Positions 40,662-51,842 of a stretch of 64,000 nucleotides of DNA are shown here, one piece after another. The stretch is from Arcanobacterium_A hippocoleae_A (GTDB taxonomy: Bacteria; Actinomycetota; Actinomycetes; Actinomycetales; Actinomycetaceae). Position numbers and translations under genes: made by a program. The notes beneath the pieces were generated by a model. It was not told the DNA's origin and did no database searches. It saw nothing but the letters and a program-made list of their open reading frames with translations. The stretch is taken from assembly GCA_040360365.1 (NCBI GenBank), contig CP136412.1, one strand, 5' to 3'. Each line of letters opens with the position of its first letter. Within the stretch, counting starts at the first letter, position 1.

Positions 40662-41941
40662 ATGAATTCCACGCAAAAAGCACCAGCTAATTTTTGGAAA
40701 CGAATGTCGAAAACCCTGCTGTTTTGGGTTATTATCGCGATTATTGCCGGCGCGATTCTTGGGCAATTTCTCCCATCATGGGCGGTAGTTCCATTCGCTA
40801 CTTTTAACGACATATTCGGCAAATATCTCAACTTTGTAGTTCCGTTGATTATCCTCGGACTCGTCACCCCGGCAATCTTCGAACTTGGCCGTACCGGCGG
40901 AAAATGGCTGCTTGTGACAGTAATTATCGCCTATGGGTCAACAATGGCTGCCGGATTCGGCACTTGGGGATTGCTTCCCTCATTTTCCCATGGCTGCTTT
41001 CGGGGCAGAAAGTTCCAGACTTGGCTTCTCCGGAAAATGCGGTTGCTTCCATTATGGATCCGAGTTTTGCAATGCCGCCGGTGTTTGGGGTGATGACGGC
41101 GTTAATCCTTGCAATCGTACTTGGGCTTGGGATGGCCGCTGTGCGTGCAGAAAAGTCAATGGCTGTTTTCCGTGAATTCCGTGACCTGATTATGAAAGTG
41201 ATTTTGAAAACGATTGTGCCGCTTCTTCCGCTCCATATTTTCGGAATCTTCTTGAATATGTCGAAGTCCGGGCAGTTTGTGCAGGTGCTGGCAGCGCTCG
41301 GGAAAATCTTCATCTTCTCTTTCGTACTTACAATCGTAATGCTCGTATTGCAGTATCTGATTGCCGGCAGTATGGCAAAGCGGAATCCATTCACGGCGCT
41401 TTGGGGGATGAAAGACGCATATTTTACTGCTCTCGGCACGTCTTCTTCCGCTGCCACAATTCCAGTTACTGAACACTGCGCAGTGAAGAACGGTGTAACT
41501 CGTGAGATTGCTGATTTCGTGGTTCCCTTGTGTGCCGCAATCCATTTGGCTGGGTCAACTATTAAAATCACCGCGTTTGCTTTAGCACTGCAATATATGA
41601 TGGGGATTACTCCGAGTTTCAGCGCGATGAGCGGTTTCATCCTCATGCTGGGTGTGATTATGGTTGCTGCGCCCGGAGTGCCTGGAGGGGCGATTACTGC
41701 TGCGCAAGGTGTGCTGCAAGGAATGCTTAGTTTCACTGATCCGATGTACGGCATCATGGTGGCAATGTATGTTGCGGCAGATTCTTTCGGTACTGCGGCG
41801 AATGTTACCGGCGACGGCGCGATTGCAATAGCTGTTGATACTCTGGCAAAAGGTTCACTCGGTGCTGAAAAAGCTGCGGCAATGGAGGCAAGCAAAGACA
41901 TAATTTCCGGACGTGAACTGGAAGAAGAATTCACAGAATGA
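40662..41941 (+). CDS. dicarboxylate/amino acid:cation symporter (frameshifted)
   Basis: About 426 aa after repair, DAACS family (GltP/GltT-like). Helix 1 FWVIIAIIAGAILGQFLP, NFVVPLIILGLVTPAIFELG, the serine-rich reentrant loop LGTSSSAATIPVTEHC, AIHLAGSTIKITAFALAL, APGVPGGAI and the substrate region ADSFGTAANVTGDGAIA. ATG at 40662. A G4 run near 40967-40970 (one G short) breaks the frame at TWG; it continues as IASLIFPWLLS. Likely imports glutamate, aspartate or C4-dicarboxylate. Confidence 0.92.
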
Positions 41942-41962
41942 ATTGCGTAAGTTGCGTGAATT

Positions 41963-42011
41963 AGCGGGGAGCCGGGAACGTGAATGTTTTATCCGGAACC
42001 GGTACCCCGCT
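41963..42011. terminator. terminator between convergent genes
   Basis: AGCGGGG and CCCCGCT close a hairpin with an inner CCGG/CCGG pair between the symporter and the minus-strand hypothetical gene. Confidence 0.6.
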
Positions 42012-42075
42012 GGATCCGTCATACAGGATCCGATGATTGTGCAGAAAGTTAAACTTACCGGCAAATCTAGAATTT

Positions 42076-43415
42076 TTAGAATTCTCGGGCGCTGGCTGCT
42101 TTCAGTAATTCAAGTGTGCCGGCGTCCGGGAAACCGACGATATCCCAACGCGGAGGCCACGCATTTTCGTTGCGCTGAAAGCTGTTTTTCCAGATTTCGC
42201 GAGCAAGATATGAGCGGATTGAAATTTTCATTCCCCGATTTTCTTCCCAGGGATGCGGCGACGGTTCACGCACGAAAGTGATGAAATCCGTATCGGGAAT
42301 GGAACCGCTTCGGTCAGTGTCTGTCCAAAATGTGTTTGAAACGTGTTCACCGCTGCGCAGAATTTGCGGCTGGTAAGTTTTGAGCGCGCCGAATTCACCC
42401 CAGGTAAGCATTTGTTTTACTTGTGTATCGTAAATCTGTTTGCGAAAATGGCCGCGCAGCTCACCGAGCACTTCGGCGAGCGGTGATCCGGGCAGCGGAA
42501 TCCATTCGCGCCATCCGTCGGCGGTAACCGTGTGCGGCAGCGGGTAAATTGTTTCATCCGAGTCTCGGGCGGTGCGGAGTGTTTTGAAAAAATCAACAAG
42601 GTGCGGGTCGTCGTCAAAAATTATGTACAGTTTTGTTCGTGCTGCTGGGACGAACAGCGGAAGTGAAGGGCGGTAATCTTTTGCAATCCGTTCTGTCAGC
42701 TGTGTGATGATATCAAAATCAGCAAACCATGAAGATTCATAATTTTCGAGGTCAGTGAATGAGATTACTTTCGCTCCGGCAATTTTTGTTTCGCTGAGTT
42801 TTAAAGCACGGCTGCGAGAATTAGTGACTTCACGCAGTGTGTGCAGGGAATCAGTGAGGATTTCGTCGACTTCGCGATGCTCGGATTCGATCTGCGAATA
42901 GTAGACCGGAGAAATCTTTTCCGCTTGTCCATGGGTAATCCCGACAGCAATAAAATCAGTGAGCGGTACGTAAACGAGTGAATCTTCGCCTTGATGTGAT
43001 TGCAGGAAGTATCCGGCATTGCGCACAATCGGGAGCAGCATATTTTCGGCAGTTTGAAATCCGGAATCAGGGCTCATCTCCGGGAATTCCGGCAGATTTG
43101 GGGTGTGAAAATAATTTACCGCCGGAGAGTTGTTTTCCGATTCGCCGCAATATTCGGCAGGTTCGGAAAATTTGGGAGATTCAGATTTTTGTTCCGGCAG
43201 TGAAGAATTCTTAATTCCGATTGAAATCAGACGCTGCAATAGCTCGGTGCGCAATTCAACTGGACTATCTTTTTAATTAGCGCTCCTGGACGGAACCGGA
43301 AAGTACGTCCGTCGCTAAGAAGAATGTCAAGCCAATCATCATTTGCGGTGACGATTGAATCCTGCAGCTCGGGATGATTTGCAGCTACGCTCAGTGCCCA
43401 GTCAATGAAGTTCAT
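42076..43415 (-). CDS. hypothetical protein, weak DUF1444-like pattern (frameshifted)
   Basis: About 446 aa after repair; no sure family. It starts MNFIDWALSVAANHPELQDS at ATG 43415. The middle (ENMLLPIVRNAGYFL, LVYVPLTDFIAVGITH) loosely recalls DUF1444. An A5 run near 43272-43276 (T5 on the plus strand, one base short) changes frame after GALIKK. It ends opposite the symporter gene. Confidence 0.5.
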
Positions 43416-43747
43416 GGCATTAATTCTGGCAGTTTTCGGAGTCTGACTCAATCGAAGTTCTTTGCCATGCGCAATATTGGCGTTGTAAACATTGTTTGCG
43501 GTGCAGTTCGGGTTTAAAAGTAATTGTGGTGATTCGCGGTAGTGCTCGTATAATAGTTCTGTTGCAGCCGTAAGCTGCAGGATAATAACGCAGCGATTGG
43601 AACGCTGCTGATGCTGTTAGCTTATGGTTTTCTTTCGTGATGAAATAAGTGCTTCATCAGATGTAGTCCATGTATCGAAACACCTTGGAAAATTAAATCG
43701 GGCTTATTGTAATTTCCGTAAAAATTTGAATCTGGGAGGTACGGAAA
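43416..43747. other. intergenic upstream of tetR, candidate promoter
   Basis: No gene supported. TATAAT at 43549-43554, with TTGTGG 19 bases ahead, is a possible plus-strand promoter for the regulator/methyltransferase pair. SD GGGAGG precedes the TetR ATG. Confidence 0.3.
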
Positions 43748-44463
43748 ATGCCAAAAATTTCGGCAGCTACCGTAAAAGAACACCATGCACAAATGTTTCT
43801 GAAGCTGGCGGACGCAGCGGAGGTTATTCTGCGGGAAAGAGGGCCGAATGCACTTACGGCAGGTTCTGTGGCAGAAGCTGCCGGGATTGCACGCAACTCG
43901 ATTTACCGATATGTTTCCTCAATTGACGATTTACGGATGGTGGTGCTCGAGCGTTATTTACCGCTTTGGGTGCAGACGGTTGAAAAACGTGTGAACCGGG
44001 ACGACGAACCGCGCAAGCAGCTGCTTGATTTAGCTATTGTAAGCCTTGAAATGGCGCAAACTACCGGGCATTCCTGGCTGATTTCGGTAATGCGCCATCG
44101 CGGGGAATGCGCGGAAAAAATACTAATGAGGCAAGTTCGCATGCACCGCACCACGGGAAAAGCGCGGCAAACGATGCTGAGGTGAAGAAAAGTGCGGCAA
44201 ACTCTCCATATGCTTCGCCTGCGGTGGCAAATTTTCATAAAAATCTGGGCATGGAAATTTTTGCGCTCTGGCAGAAAATTGATCCAGCGCGGGCAATGGT
44301 GAATGCGCAGATTAACCGGTCACTGATTGAAGCAGGGATGAAACTGCTTGACCATCATTCTGATTTTTCTTCCGTGGTGAGTTCGGTACAGGCGGCAATC
44401 GCCGGACTTTTTCCAGAAAATGCGCGAGCTGCTGAGCTTGGAGCTGGTGGGAGTTTGCAGTGA
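43748..44463 (+). CDS. TetR family regulator (frameshifted)
   Basis: About 238 aa after repair. N-terminal TetR HTH: ILRERGPNALTAGSVAEAAG and ARNSIYRYVSSIDDLRMVVL. The C-terminal ligand domain is interrupted at an A6 run near 44117-44122 (one A short) and continues as NTNEASSHAPHH and ANFHKNLGMEIFALW. Its TGA overlaps the GTG of the next gene by four bases (GTGA), so the methyltransferase is probably translationally coupled to it. Confidence 0.87.
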
Positions 44464-45771
44464 AAAATTCCTGCGTCAATGACGGTACAGATACTTTTCG
44501 CGGTGTATTGCAGTGTACATACTATGAACGCGGGGAATGCCGTTCATGCACGCTGATCGAAATTCCGTACCAGCAGCAGATTGCACAGAAAACTGCGCGA
44601 GTTTCCCAACTGCTTCCAGTACGTGCATGGTGTGATCCAGCGGTATCAGAGATTAGCGGTTTTCGGAATAAAGTAAAACTTGTTGTATCAGGGAGCGCGG
44701 CCGCACCAAAACTGGGAATTGCCAATCAAGATTTGCGTGAGTGCCCTTTACCGACTTCCGGTATTCGTGCGGCAATTCCAGTGCTGGCGCAGTTTGTGAC
44801 CCGCTGCGAACTCACCCCGTATCGTTTCGAAACAAACACGGGTGTGCTGAAATTTATTATTGTGACGGAATCTGCGCGCGGAGAATTGATGGTGCGTTTT
44901 GTAGTGCGCCGTCGGGGAGTGCAAGGAATTATCTTCAAATATTATTCTTGGCTGGAAGCGAACCTGCCACAGTTACGGGTTTGCTCAATCAACGTGCAGC
45001 CGGAACGGAAGGCGATCATTGAAGGTGCGGAAGAAATTCTCGTAAGTAAGCGGAACGAGCTGCAAATGCCGCTTACGGTTGGGATCAATTCGCATAGTGA
45101 AAAACTGCTGCTTTCCTTGCAGCCGAAGTCGTTCTTCCAGACGAATACGCAGATGGCGCAGGCACTTTATGCGCGGGCAGCAGGTTGGATTTACGATTAT
45201 CTTGCAGCGCACCTGATGAATATCGACGGTGAGATTGGAACTTGCAGTGCGTCGCATAAGCCAATCGAGATCTGGGATTTGTATTGCGGCGTGGGAGGTT
45301 TCGCGCTCGCGGCTGCCGTCGCGGTAAAAGCAGCAGAAACAGGGAAGGGTGCAGCTGGGGTTGATCCTGGAGCGGATAAAGGCAGAAAAACCTGGCTTCC
45401 AGGGTCTTGGTTCGTGGTGTAGAAGTATCGGAACATGCGGTAGCTGCTGCAAATAAATCTGCTCGGAAACAAAATCTGCCAGCAGAGTTTGTTGCCGGTG
45501 ATGCCGTGCAGTGGGCGCGTGAGCAGCTAGCGCAAGGCGCTCAGCCCAGTATTGTAGTGGTAAATCCGCCGCGCCGCGGGTTGGAAAAGAGCTTGCGCGG
45601 ATGCTGAATCGTTCGGGAGCTGCACGAATTATTTATTCTTCATGCAATCCTGAATCGCTTGCTGCAGATCTTGCGCAGATGCCAGCATACCAGGCTGATC
45701 AAGCGCAGCTTGTCGATATTTTCCCGCATACAAAGCATGTGGAGACGGTCGTTCTCTTATCTCAAACTTAG
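44460..45771 (+). CDS. rlmC: 23S rRNA (uracil-5-)-methyltransferase RlmC-like (two frameshifts)
   Basis: About 437 aa after repair. SAM-dependent RNA m5U methyltransferase. The N-terminal Fe-S cysteines appear in CTYYERGECRSCTLIEIPY, SAM binding in WDLYCGVGGFALA, and after repair the catalytic Cys in IIYSSCNPESLAADL with the NPPRRGL motif. Runs near 45401-45403 (G) and 45589-45592 (A4) are each one base short. The Cys pattern favours RlmC over RlmD or TrmA; the exact target is inference. Confidence 0.83.
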
Positions 45772-45866
45772 GTTGAGCCAAGAGAATTATTATCAGAGCG
45801 GCAAATAGACGATATCTGTGAAGCGGTGAGTTTCTTGCATGGACAAAAGCAGCGAGGTGATCTGGA

Positions 45867-47025
45867 GTGAATAAAGACCCGTTTAAGGAATACATCAAAG
45901 AATCCGAGCCGTCAAAACGAGACAAAGGGTATGCGTGGCATACCGCTATTGGGCTGCAGGCAGTAGATGGATTGAAAACATCAGAATATTTGGTGCATAC
46001 TGCCGTTCGGAATATCGAAGGTGAGATTTCCTTTGCAGAGGCAAATGCACTTTTGCAGACCTACTATGAGGAAAATCCTGCCAGTGATGCGTCGGATCGT
46101 ACCGAAGAGGCCGACAAGGTTTCCGCACGGATTGCTGCGCTTCTTTCCGAACAAGCCTTTAGCTTTACGCTGAACGAGTATATTTCCATTCATCGGAAAC
46201 TATTTACCGGTATTTATGCTTGTGCCGGGCGGATTCGAGATTACAACATCACGAAGAAGGAATGGGTGCTGAACGGAGCGACCGTGTTATATGGCAGCAC
46301 CACGGAGTTGCAGGCCACACTTGACTATGATTTTTCAGCGGAGAAGAAGTTTTCCTATAAGAATCTGACGATGGATGAAATCATCGGACATCTTGCTGTA
46401 TTCATATCGGGATTATGGCAGATTCATGTGTTTAGCGAGGGGAATACCAGAACAGCAGCTGTGTTCCTCATCAAGTATTTACGCGCGCTGGGCTTTGACG
46501 TGATAAATGATATTTTCGCTGAGAACGCATGGTATTTTCGGAATTCACTCGTTAGGGCAAACTATAATGATCTGAAAAATGGCGTTCACGAAACTACGGA
46601 ATATCTTGAATTGTTTCTTCGTAATCTTCTGCTTAACGAGAATCATCCGCTGCATAACCGAACATTGCATATCGACGGCATTTTCAAAGAACCGGAAAAA
46701 GCGAACATTGACTCAAAAAGCGAATATTGGAGTGGAGAAAGTGAACATTGATGATGTTTTCACAGCAAAAACCGCTTCTCATATTCAGGTATTACAAGAG
46801 GTATTGGGCATGGCGAGAGCATTTGGAAGATCTGATGTTCAGCGGGTGCTTGGCCTGAAACCAACAAGAAGCTCTGCGCTGCTGCGTGAAATGGCAGAGC
46901 ACGGAATCATTGATCCGGTGTCCGGACACGGAAAAGGAAAGTATCGATTCCGGCATTGTCTTGCCTCATGTGAAAACCGCTTGTTTGCTGTCGCGTGTAA
47001 AGCTATTGTGAAACTATGCCGATGA
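45867..47025 (+). CDS. Fic family protein with C-terminal winged helix (frameshifted)
   Basis: About 385 aa after repair. The Fic core IHVFSEGNTRTAAVF is the HxFx(D/E)GNxRT motif of AMP-transferring enzymes. An IEG segment (VRNIEGEI) near residue 50 may be the inhibitory helix but lacks its usual Ser/Thr. After the core, short KANI-type repeats (KANIDSK, NIGVEKVNID) lead into a winged-helix domain (MARAFGRSDVQRVLGLKP). An A5 run near 46716 has one A too many. The sequence style resembles Firmicute Fic proteins, so transfer is possible. GTG start with SD GAGGTG. Confidence 0.85.
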
Positions 47026-47103
47026 AGTTCTAGATTGGCAGAAAAGTCTGAAAAATGCGCTGAGAATCAGACTGGAAGAAGCGCGCTTTATTCTGAGGAG
47101 AAT

Positions 47104-47661
47104 ATGCAGATGATGGAGTTTATAGAATTTAACCCGACGGCAATGCAGGATGATTTACTGGGTTTTCTTCTGAAAATTGAATGGAAAGCTGGCGAGATGC
47201 TGCATAAACATCTCACGGCAGGTACGTTTTATAAGCGTTTTGGGCAGAGTGCACAGTTGTTCTTTTTGCTTGATCAGGATACTGCTAACACAGACGTGGA
47301 AGATACTGAGAGTAAATCCGCTTCTGATAGCGCACCTGCTTGTGCTGCCCGGAATTCAGAATCGGAAACTGCACGGAAGATTGCCGGTTTTGGCGCGATA
47401 GTGGAACAGGACTTTATCGAAATCCCAGAATTTTCTCCCTGGATTGCGTTTATTTATGTAAATCCAGAGTATCGCGGCCAGCATTTATCGGAGCGTATTG
47501 TGAACTTCCTTGAAGCAAAGCTAAAAGAGATGGAAAATCGTGAAATCTACATCCTTACTCAGCATATTGGACTTTACGAGAAGTACGGATATGCGCAAAT
47601 CGGCGATGTGCCAAGCGAAATACATGGCACTGCCTATATTTACAAAAAGGAGCTCAGTTAA
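47104..47661 (+). CDS. GNAT family N-acetyltransferase
   Basis: 185 aa from ATG 47104, chosen for its SD GAGGAG; the frame opens earlier at 47035. FIYVNPEYRGQHLSERIVNFLE is the acetyl-CoA binding motif, and LYEKYGYAQIGDVPSEIHGT is the C-terminal strand pair. A loop at about 65-95 is Ser/Asp-rich. It follows fic by 78 bases. Substrate unknown. Confidence 0.85.
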   Translation: MQMMEFIEFNPTAMQDDLLGFLLKIEWKAGEMLHKHLTAGTFYKRFGQSAQLFFLLDQDTANTDVEDTESKSASDSAPACAARNSESETARKIAGFGAIVEQDFIEIPEFSPWIAFIYVNPEYRGQHLSERIVNFLEAKLKEMENREIYILTQHIGLYEKYGYAQIGDVPSEIHGTAYIYKKELS

Positions 47662-47698
47662 CTGTTTCGCTTGGAAAATCGGAGAATCGGTACCGTCG

Positions 47699-49060
47699 TC
47701 AGTTCTTCAGTGAATGAATCGGCGCTGGAATAAACCCGCCGCGCCCGATAAAGCCAGCATTTGAAACCTGATTTACGGGCATGATCGGTGCGCGCCCAAG
47801 CAACCCGCCAAAATCCACTTCTTCTCCAACACCTTTACCGGGCACTGGAATCACCCGCACTGCCGTCGTCTTTGAATTTTGCATTCCGATTGCTGCTTCG
47901 TCAGCAATCATTCCCGAAATTGTGGCAGCTGGAGTATCGCCAGGCACTGCAATCATATCCAGGCCGACGGAGCAGATTGCCGTCATTGCCTCAAGTTTAT
48001 CGATCGAAAGTACGCCAAGCCTTGCAGCCTCGATCATGCCTTCGTCTTCCGAGACGGGAATGAAAGAACCAGAGAGCCCGCCCACGCGGGAAGCAGCCAT
48101 CATTCCGCCTTTCTTCACTGCATCGTTCAGCAAGGCGAGTGCGGCCGTGGTGCCGTGCGTGCCAACATGATCTAATCCCATATGCTCCAGAATCCGAGCG
48201 ACGGAATCGCCGACTTCAGCCGTTGGCGCGAGCGAAAGATCCACGATTCCAAACGGTACACCAAGCCGTTCGGATGCAAGTTTGCCAACCAGCTGCCCGG
48301 CGCGGGTAATTTTGAAAGCTGCACCTTTAATTGCTTCTGAAACTTCATTCAGTGTGGCGCCCGCAAGCGTGCCGAGTGCGCGGTCAACTACGCCCGGCCC
48401 GGAAACGCCTACCGAAACCACGCAATCAGGTTCCTGCACGCCGTGATATGCGCCAGCCATGAATGGGTTATCGCTTACCGAATTTGCAAAGACAACGAGT
48501 TTTGCGGCGCCGATAGCGTTCCGGTCTGCGGTAAGCTCGGCTGCTTCTTTTACTGCTTCACCCATTCGGGCAACAGCATCCATATTAATACCGGCGCGGG
48601 TAGATCCGATATTTACCGACGAACACATGAAGTCGGTTTCCGCGAGAGCCTGCGGGATTGAATCAATCAGCCGCTGATCGGAAGCCGTCGTTCCTTTTTC
48701 TACGAGTGCTGAATATCCGCCAATGAAATCTACACCAGTCTCTTTTGCGGCCTTGTCGAGTGCTTTCGCCACGAAAATTGGGTCGCCTTGTGCGCTGGCC
48801 GTTACGAGCGCGATTGGCGTGACGGAAATCCGTTTATTCGCAATCGGCATTCCCAGCTCACGGGAAATTCCGTCACACACTTCTACCAGGTGTTTTGCTT
48901 GATTAGTAACACGCTCGTACACTACATGCGCGGTTTCTTCCATCGTCGGACGGGCACATTCGAGTAGTGAAATTCCCATCGTGACGGTGCGGATATCGAG
49001 GCGGTATTTTTCGACCATATCGATCGTGTCGAGAATTTGTGTGGAGTCAAGAATTGCCAT
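47699..49060 (-). CDS. PFL-family DUF711 (UPF0210) protein
   Basis: 453 aa, intact. ILDTIDMVEKYRLDIRTVTMGISLLECA, SVTPIALVTAS, VNIGSTRAGINMDAVARMG and the Gly-rich end GLLGRAPIMPVNQVSNAGFI are characteristic of UPF0210. Its reaction is not established. It is paired with the small ACT-domain gene upstream, as in many Firmicutes and Actinobacteria, which suggests an amino acid or metabolite sensor for the large protein. Confidence 0.93.
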   Translation of the reverse strand: MAILDSTQILDTIDMVEKYRLDIRTVTMGISLLECARPTMEETAHVVYERVTNQAKHLVEVCDGISRELGMPIANKRISVTPIALVTASAQGDPIFVAKALDKAAKETGVDFIGGYSALVEKGTTASDQRLIDSIPQALAETDFMCSSVNIGSTRAGINMDAVARMGEAVKEAAELTADRNAIGAAKLVVFANSVSDNPFMAGAYHGVQEPDCVVSVGVSGPGVVDRALGTLAGATLNEVSEAIKGAAFKITRAGQLVGKLASERLGVPFGIVDLSLAPTAEVGDSVARILEHMGLDHVGTHGTTAALALLNDAVKKGGMMAASRVGGLSGSFIPVSEDEGMIEAARLGVLSIDKLEAMTAICSVGLDMIAVPGDTPAATISGMIADEAAIGMQNSKTTAVRVIPVPGKGVGEEVDFGGLLGRAPIMPVNQVSNAGFIGRGGFIPAPIHSLKN

Positions 49061-49206
49061 AATTTTTCCGTTTGAAGTTTAAAGCGAAACAGCTAAAAGT
49101 GCTGCATATCTGATGAGTGCGCAAGGGTGCGTGTTTTAAAATATGAAATACCGGTTGCCAGAGTATCCAGTCCAGATTGTATGGCGCTGTGCGGTAAAAT
49201 ACTGAG

Positions 49207-49479
49207 CTAGATTTCGGTTACTGCACGGAAAATAGCTTCACTTTGGACGCGAATCAGCACGCCTTGTGCGTCGCCGACTTCTGTCATTCGCTCCTGTAAT
49301 GCGCCAATTGAACCGTTTTCTGAAGAATCAGTATTGACGCGCAGAATCATCGTGAAGTATCCGCCCATAATCTGCTGCGATAAATCCAATATATTCACAT
49401 TTTCTTGCGCAAGACCAGTGGCGACGGCTGCGATAATTCCTGGATGATCGTTTCCGGTAACCGTAATAATTGCAATCAT
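49207..49479 (-). CDS. ACT-domain protein (UPF0237)
   Basis: 90 aa, intact. IITVTGNDHPGIIAAVATGLAQENVNILDLSQ is a single ACT domain of the UPF0237 type. It lies 146 bases upstream of the DUF711 gene on the same strand, the usual order. It presumably binds an amino acid and regulates its partner. Confidence 0.93.
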   Translation of the reverse strand: MIAIITVTGNDHPGIIAAVATGLAQENVNILDLSQQIMGGYFTMILRVNTDSSENGSIGALQERMTEVGDAQGVLIRVQSEAIFRAVTEI

Positions 49480-49514
49480 GTGGAAAATTCTACCTGAACT
49501 TTCAGGAAGCTTTA

Positions 49515-49907
49515 TTAATTGACCATTTTAATTCGCAGATTTCTGGATGCATCTTTATAACCGCCGGCATTGGTAATATTTTCAAATCCGAGCGTACGCA
49601 TTGTTTCGAGTGCAGATTGTGCTCTTCCGCCTGAACGGCAGTAGAGGATGTAGCTCTGGTTTCTGGGGAGAGAGTTGATTATTTCGCCGAAATTTGGATC
49701 GAAGAAATCGATGTTTATTGCACCCGCAAGGTGTCCGTCGGAAAATTCGGCAGGAGTGCGCACGTCAAGCAGTATTGGGGCGGTGTTTGCTGAATATCCG
49801 GTTTTCAGCTCATCGGATGCGGTTTCGGTTTCAAGTCTGTGATCAGATTTTTTCGCGGTTTCCTGCTGCGGATTGTTTTTTGCGTGAATTTTTAGATAGT
49901 TCAACAT
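49515..49907 (-). CDS. rhodanese-like sulfurtransferase domain protein
   Basis: 130 aa, intact. A single rhodanese domain: APILLDVRTPAEFSDGHLAGAINI, then the active-site loop YCRSGGRAQSALETM with persulfide Cys. No TM. It may supply sulfane sulfur; the acceptor is unknown. The first 45 residues are charged and not domain-like. Confidence 0.92.
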   Translation of the reverse strand: MLNYLKIHAKNNPQQETAKKSDHRLETETASDELKTGYSANTAPILLDVRTPAEFSDGHLAGAINIDFFDPNFGEIINSLPRNQSYILYCRSGGRAQSALETMRTLGFENITNAGGYKDASRNLRIKMVN

Positions 49908-50200
49908 GAGACAAGGATATACCTAAAACTTGCGTTAAAAATCGCGTGTGAAAGTTTACTGCTTTATTGCACAAGCGTGTGATCGGCAATGCTGCTGTGC
50001 AGATGCAGAGCATAAGAATGTTAGTGATTCGGGCGGAATCGGAGAACGGGGCTGATTAAAGCTATAACGAGCGTTTCAGATAGTGGAATGTGTTGTTTGT
50101 TGAATAGAGCGGAAAGTAATTTTGAGGGTGATATTTCAACGTGCGGCGCGTTATCCTTTCCGAAAATTTCGGCAGGTAAGGAGAATAAGGAGATTAATCC

Positions 50201-51790
50201 ATGAAATCTATAATTGCTGGTAATCGTCTGCTTTTTCTGCTCACCGGTTTTGTTGGATTGCTTTGTGCCGCGGCGCTCGGTGTATTTGCCTTGAAGCTTG
50301 GCGGTTTAGTTGATTTGATTGGCCAAGATCAAAACTCGCTGCTGTATCAACTTTTTGTGTGTGTAGGAATTATTGCGTGCTGGTTTTTATTCTCGCTGGC
50401 CTACAACGCTTTGCGGGCATTTTATGCATATCGAGTAATCAACCAAACTAAATCGGGACTTTATGCGGGAATTAATCGTCTTCGGCTGAGTGAATACGAG
50501 TCAAAGCCGAATGAATATTATCTGAATATTTTTACAAAGAAATTCGACATCCTGCACGAGAACTATTTGGTTCCGAAATGCAGCATGGTTGCTGATGCGG
50601 CCTCCGCAATTGTGAGTATCTCCCTGATTTTTTGGATTAGCTGGAAGCTGGCGCTATCTTTTATCGCGGTTACCCTGGTGACTATTGTGATTTCACAGCT
50701 TCCTGGTGTAATCATGGCCAAAAAGACCGAAGTGTTTTCGAAAAAGAACGCTCAGTACCTCAAAGTAATTAACAATCATCTGAGAGGATTCGAGCAGATT
50801 AAACTTTTGGGTTTGTTTCCAAACTTTCAGCATGTTTACCTGGATACAGATAAAGAATTTGAATCAAGCAGACGCGGATATTACGCCACCAGCTGGAGTG
50901 CTGATTCTTTCGGGATATTTGTTAGCTTCTTAGCGCAGCTTTTCTGTTTCGGGGTTGGGGTGTATTTCGTAATTTATGGTGATTTAACGATTGGAATGCT
51001 GATAGCTGCAATCAATCTGTTGAATAACGTTTTCAATCCGGTACAGTCATTCGTGCACTCGAAGAACCTGATGGGTACGGTAAGTGAAATTTTCGATTCC
51101 TTTAACGAGCTTTTGACCGTTCCGCAGGAGTCGGGAGCAGCATTAAATACTTGTGTGGAAAAGATTGAATATCAGGATGTGGCAGTTACATTGCCAAGCG
51201 GACGAAACTTGGTTTCTGGATTTAACTACCGCTTTGAAAAGGGTAAGCGGTACGCTATCGTCGGAGAATCGGGATCAGGCAAATCTACATTGATGAAACT
51301 TCTGATGGGATATTATGATCCGGGATTTTTCACCGGAAAAGTGCTCATCAATGAAGCCCGGCGAGAGACGCTTTTGCCCGCTGATTTATTTAGCCGCATT
51401 GCCTATATTCAACGAAATGATTTTTTCATCCCCGGAACTGTAGAAGATAATATTACGCTAAACCGCGACTGCGCTGCTCCTGTTGAACTTTACGCGCAGT
51501 TAAAGATTAGTACTGAACTGCGCAGTCAAAAAATTGAAGAAGGTGCGCGGCACCAGATTTCACAAGGTGAAAAACAGCGCATTGATATGGCACGATTCCT
51601 AATCAATGATTACGATGTGCTGATATTTGACGAGCCAAGCACTAACTTAGACCCGAAAACCAGTGAACTGGTATTTGATTACATTCTAGGTATTACTGAC
51701 AAAATCGTCATCGTTATTACCCACGAACCCAGCGCCAGCCTGCTATCGAGATTTGATTCAACCTTCAATATAAAGAACTATCAAAGTTAA
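50201..51790 (+). CDS. ABC transporter, fused permease and ATPase
   Basis: 529 aa, intact. Six-helix exporter-type TM domain (LLFLLTGFVGLLCAAALGVFA, SLIFWISWKLALSFIAVTLVT) followed by an ATPase domain: Walker A GESGSGKST, IPGTVEDNITL, an LSGGQ-equivalent ISQGEKQRIDMAR, Walker B VLIFDEPSTNLD, and the switch His in ITHEPS. A half-exporter acting as a homodimer; the substrate (peptide, lipid or drug) is not indicated. SD AAGGAG lies upstream. Confidence 0.92.
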   Translation: MKSIIAGNRLLFLLTGFVGLLCAAALGVFALKLGGLVDLIGQDQNSLLYQLFVCVGIIACWFLFSLAYNALRAFYAYRVINQTKSGLYAGINRLRLSEYESKPNEYYLNIFTKKFDILHENYLVPKCSMVADAASAIVSISLIFWISWKLALSFIAVTLVTIVISQLPGVIMAKKTEVFSKKNAQYLKVINNHLRGFEQIKLLGLFPNFQHVYLDTDKEFESSRRGYYATSWSADSFGIFVSFLAQLFCFGVGVYFVIYGDLTIGMLIAAINLLNNVFNPVQSFVHSKNLMGTVSEIFDSFNELLTVPQESGAALNTCVEKIEYQDVAVTLPSGRNLVSGFNYRFEKGKRYAIVGESGSGKSTLMKLLMGYYDPGFFTGKVLINEARRETLLPADLFSRIAYIQRNDFFIPGTVEDNITLNRDCAAPVELYAQLKISTELRSQKIEEGARHQISQGEKQRIDMARFLINDYDVLIFDEPSTNLDPKTSELVFDYILGITDKIVIVITHEPSASLLSRFDSTFNIKNYQS

Positions 51791-51842
51791 TGACGGATTT
51801 TTTTGAGGGGTTGGCAATTGGGTTTTGCGGCTCTTTCATTTT

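Noticed and set aside
40924..41934. 336-aa minus-strand reading frame
   Set aside because: It lies wholly antisense to the symporter gene, whose TM and substrate motifs are clear.
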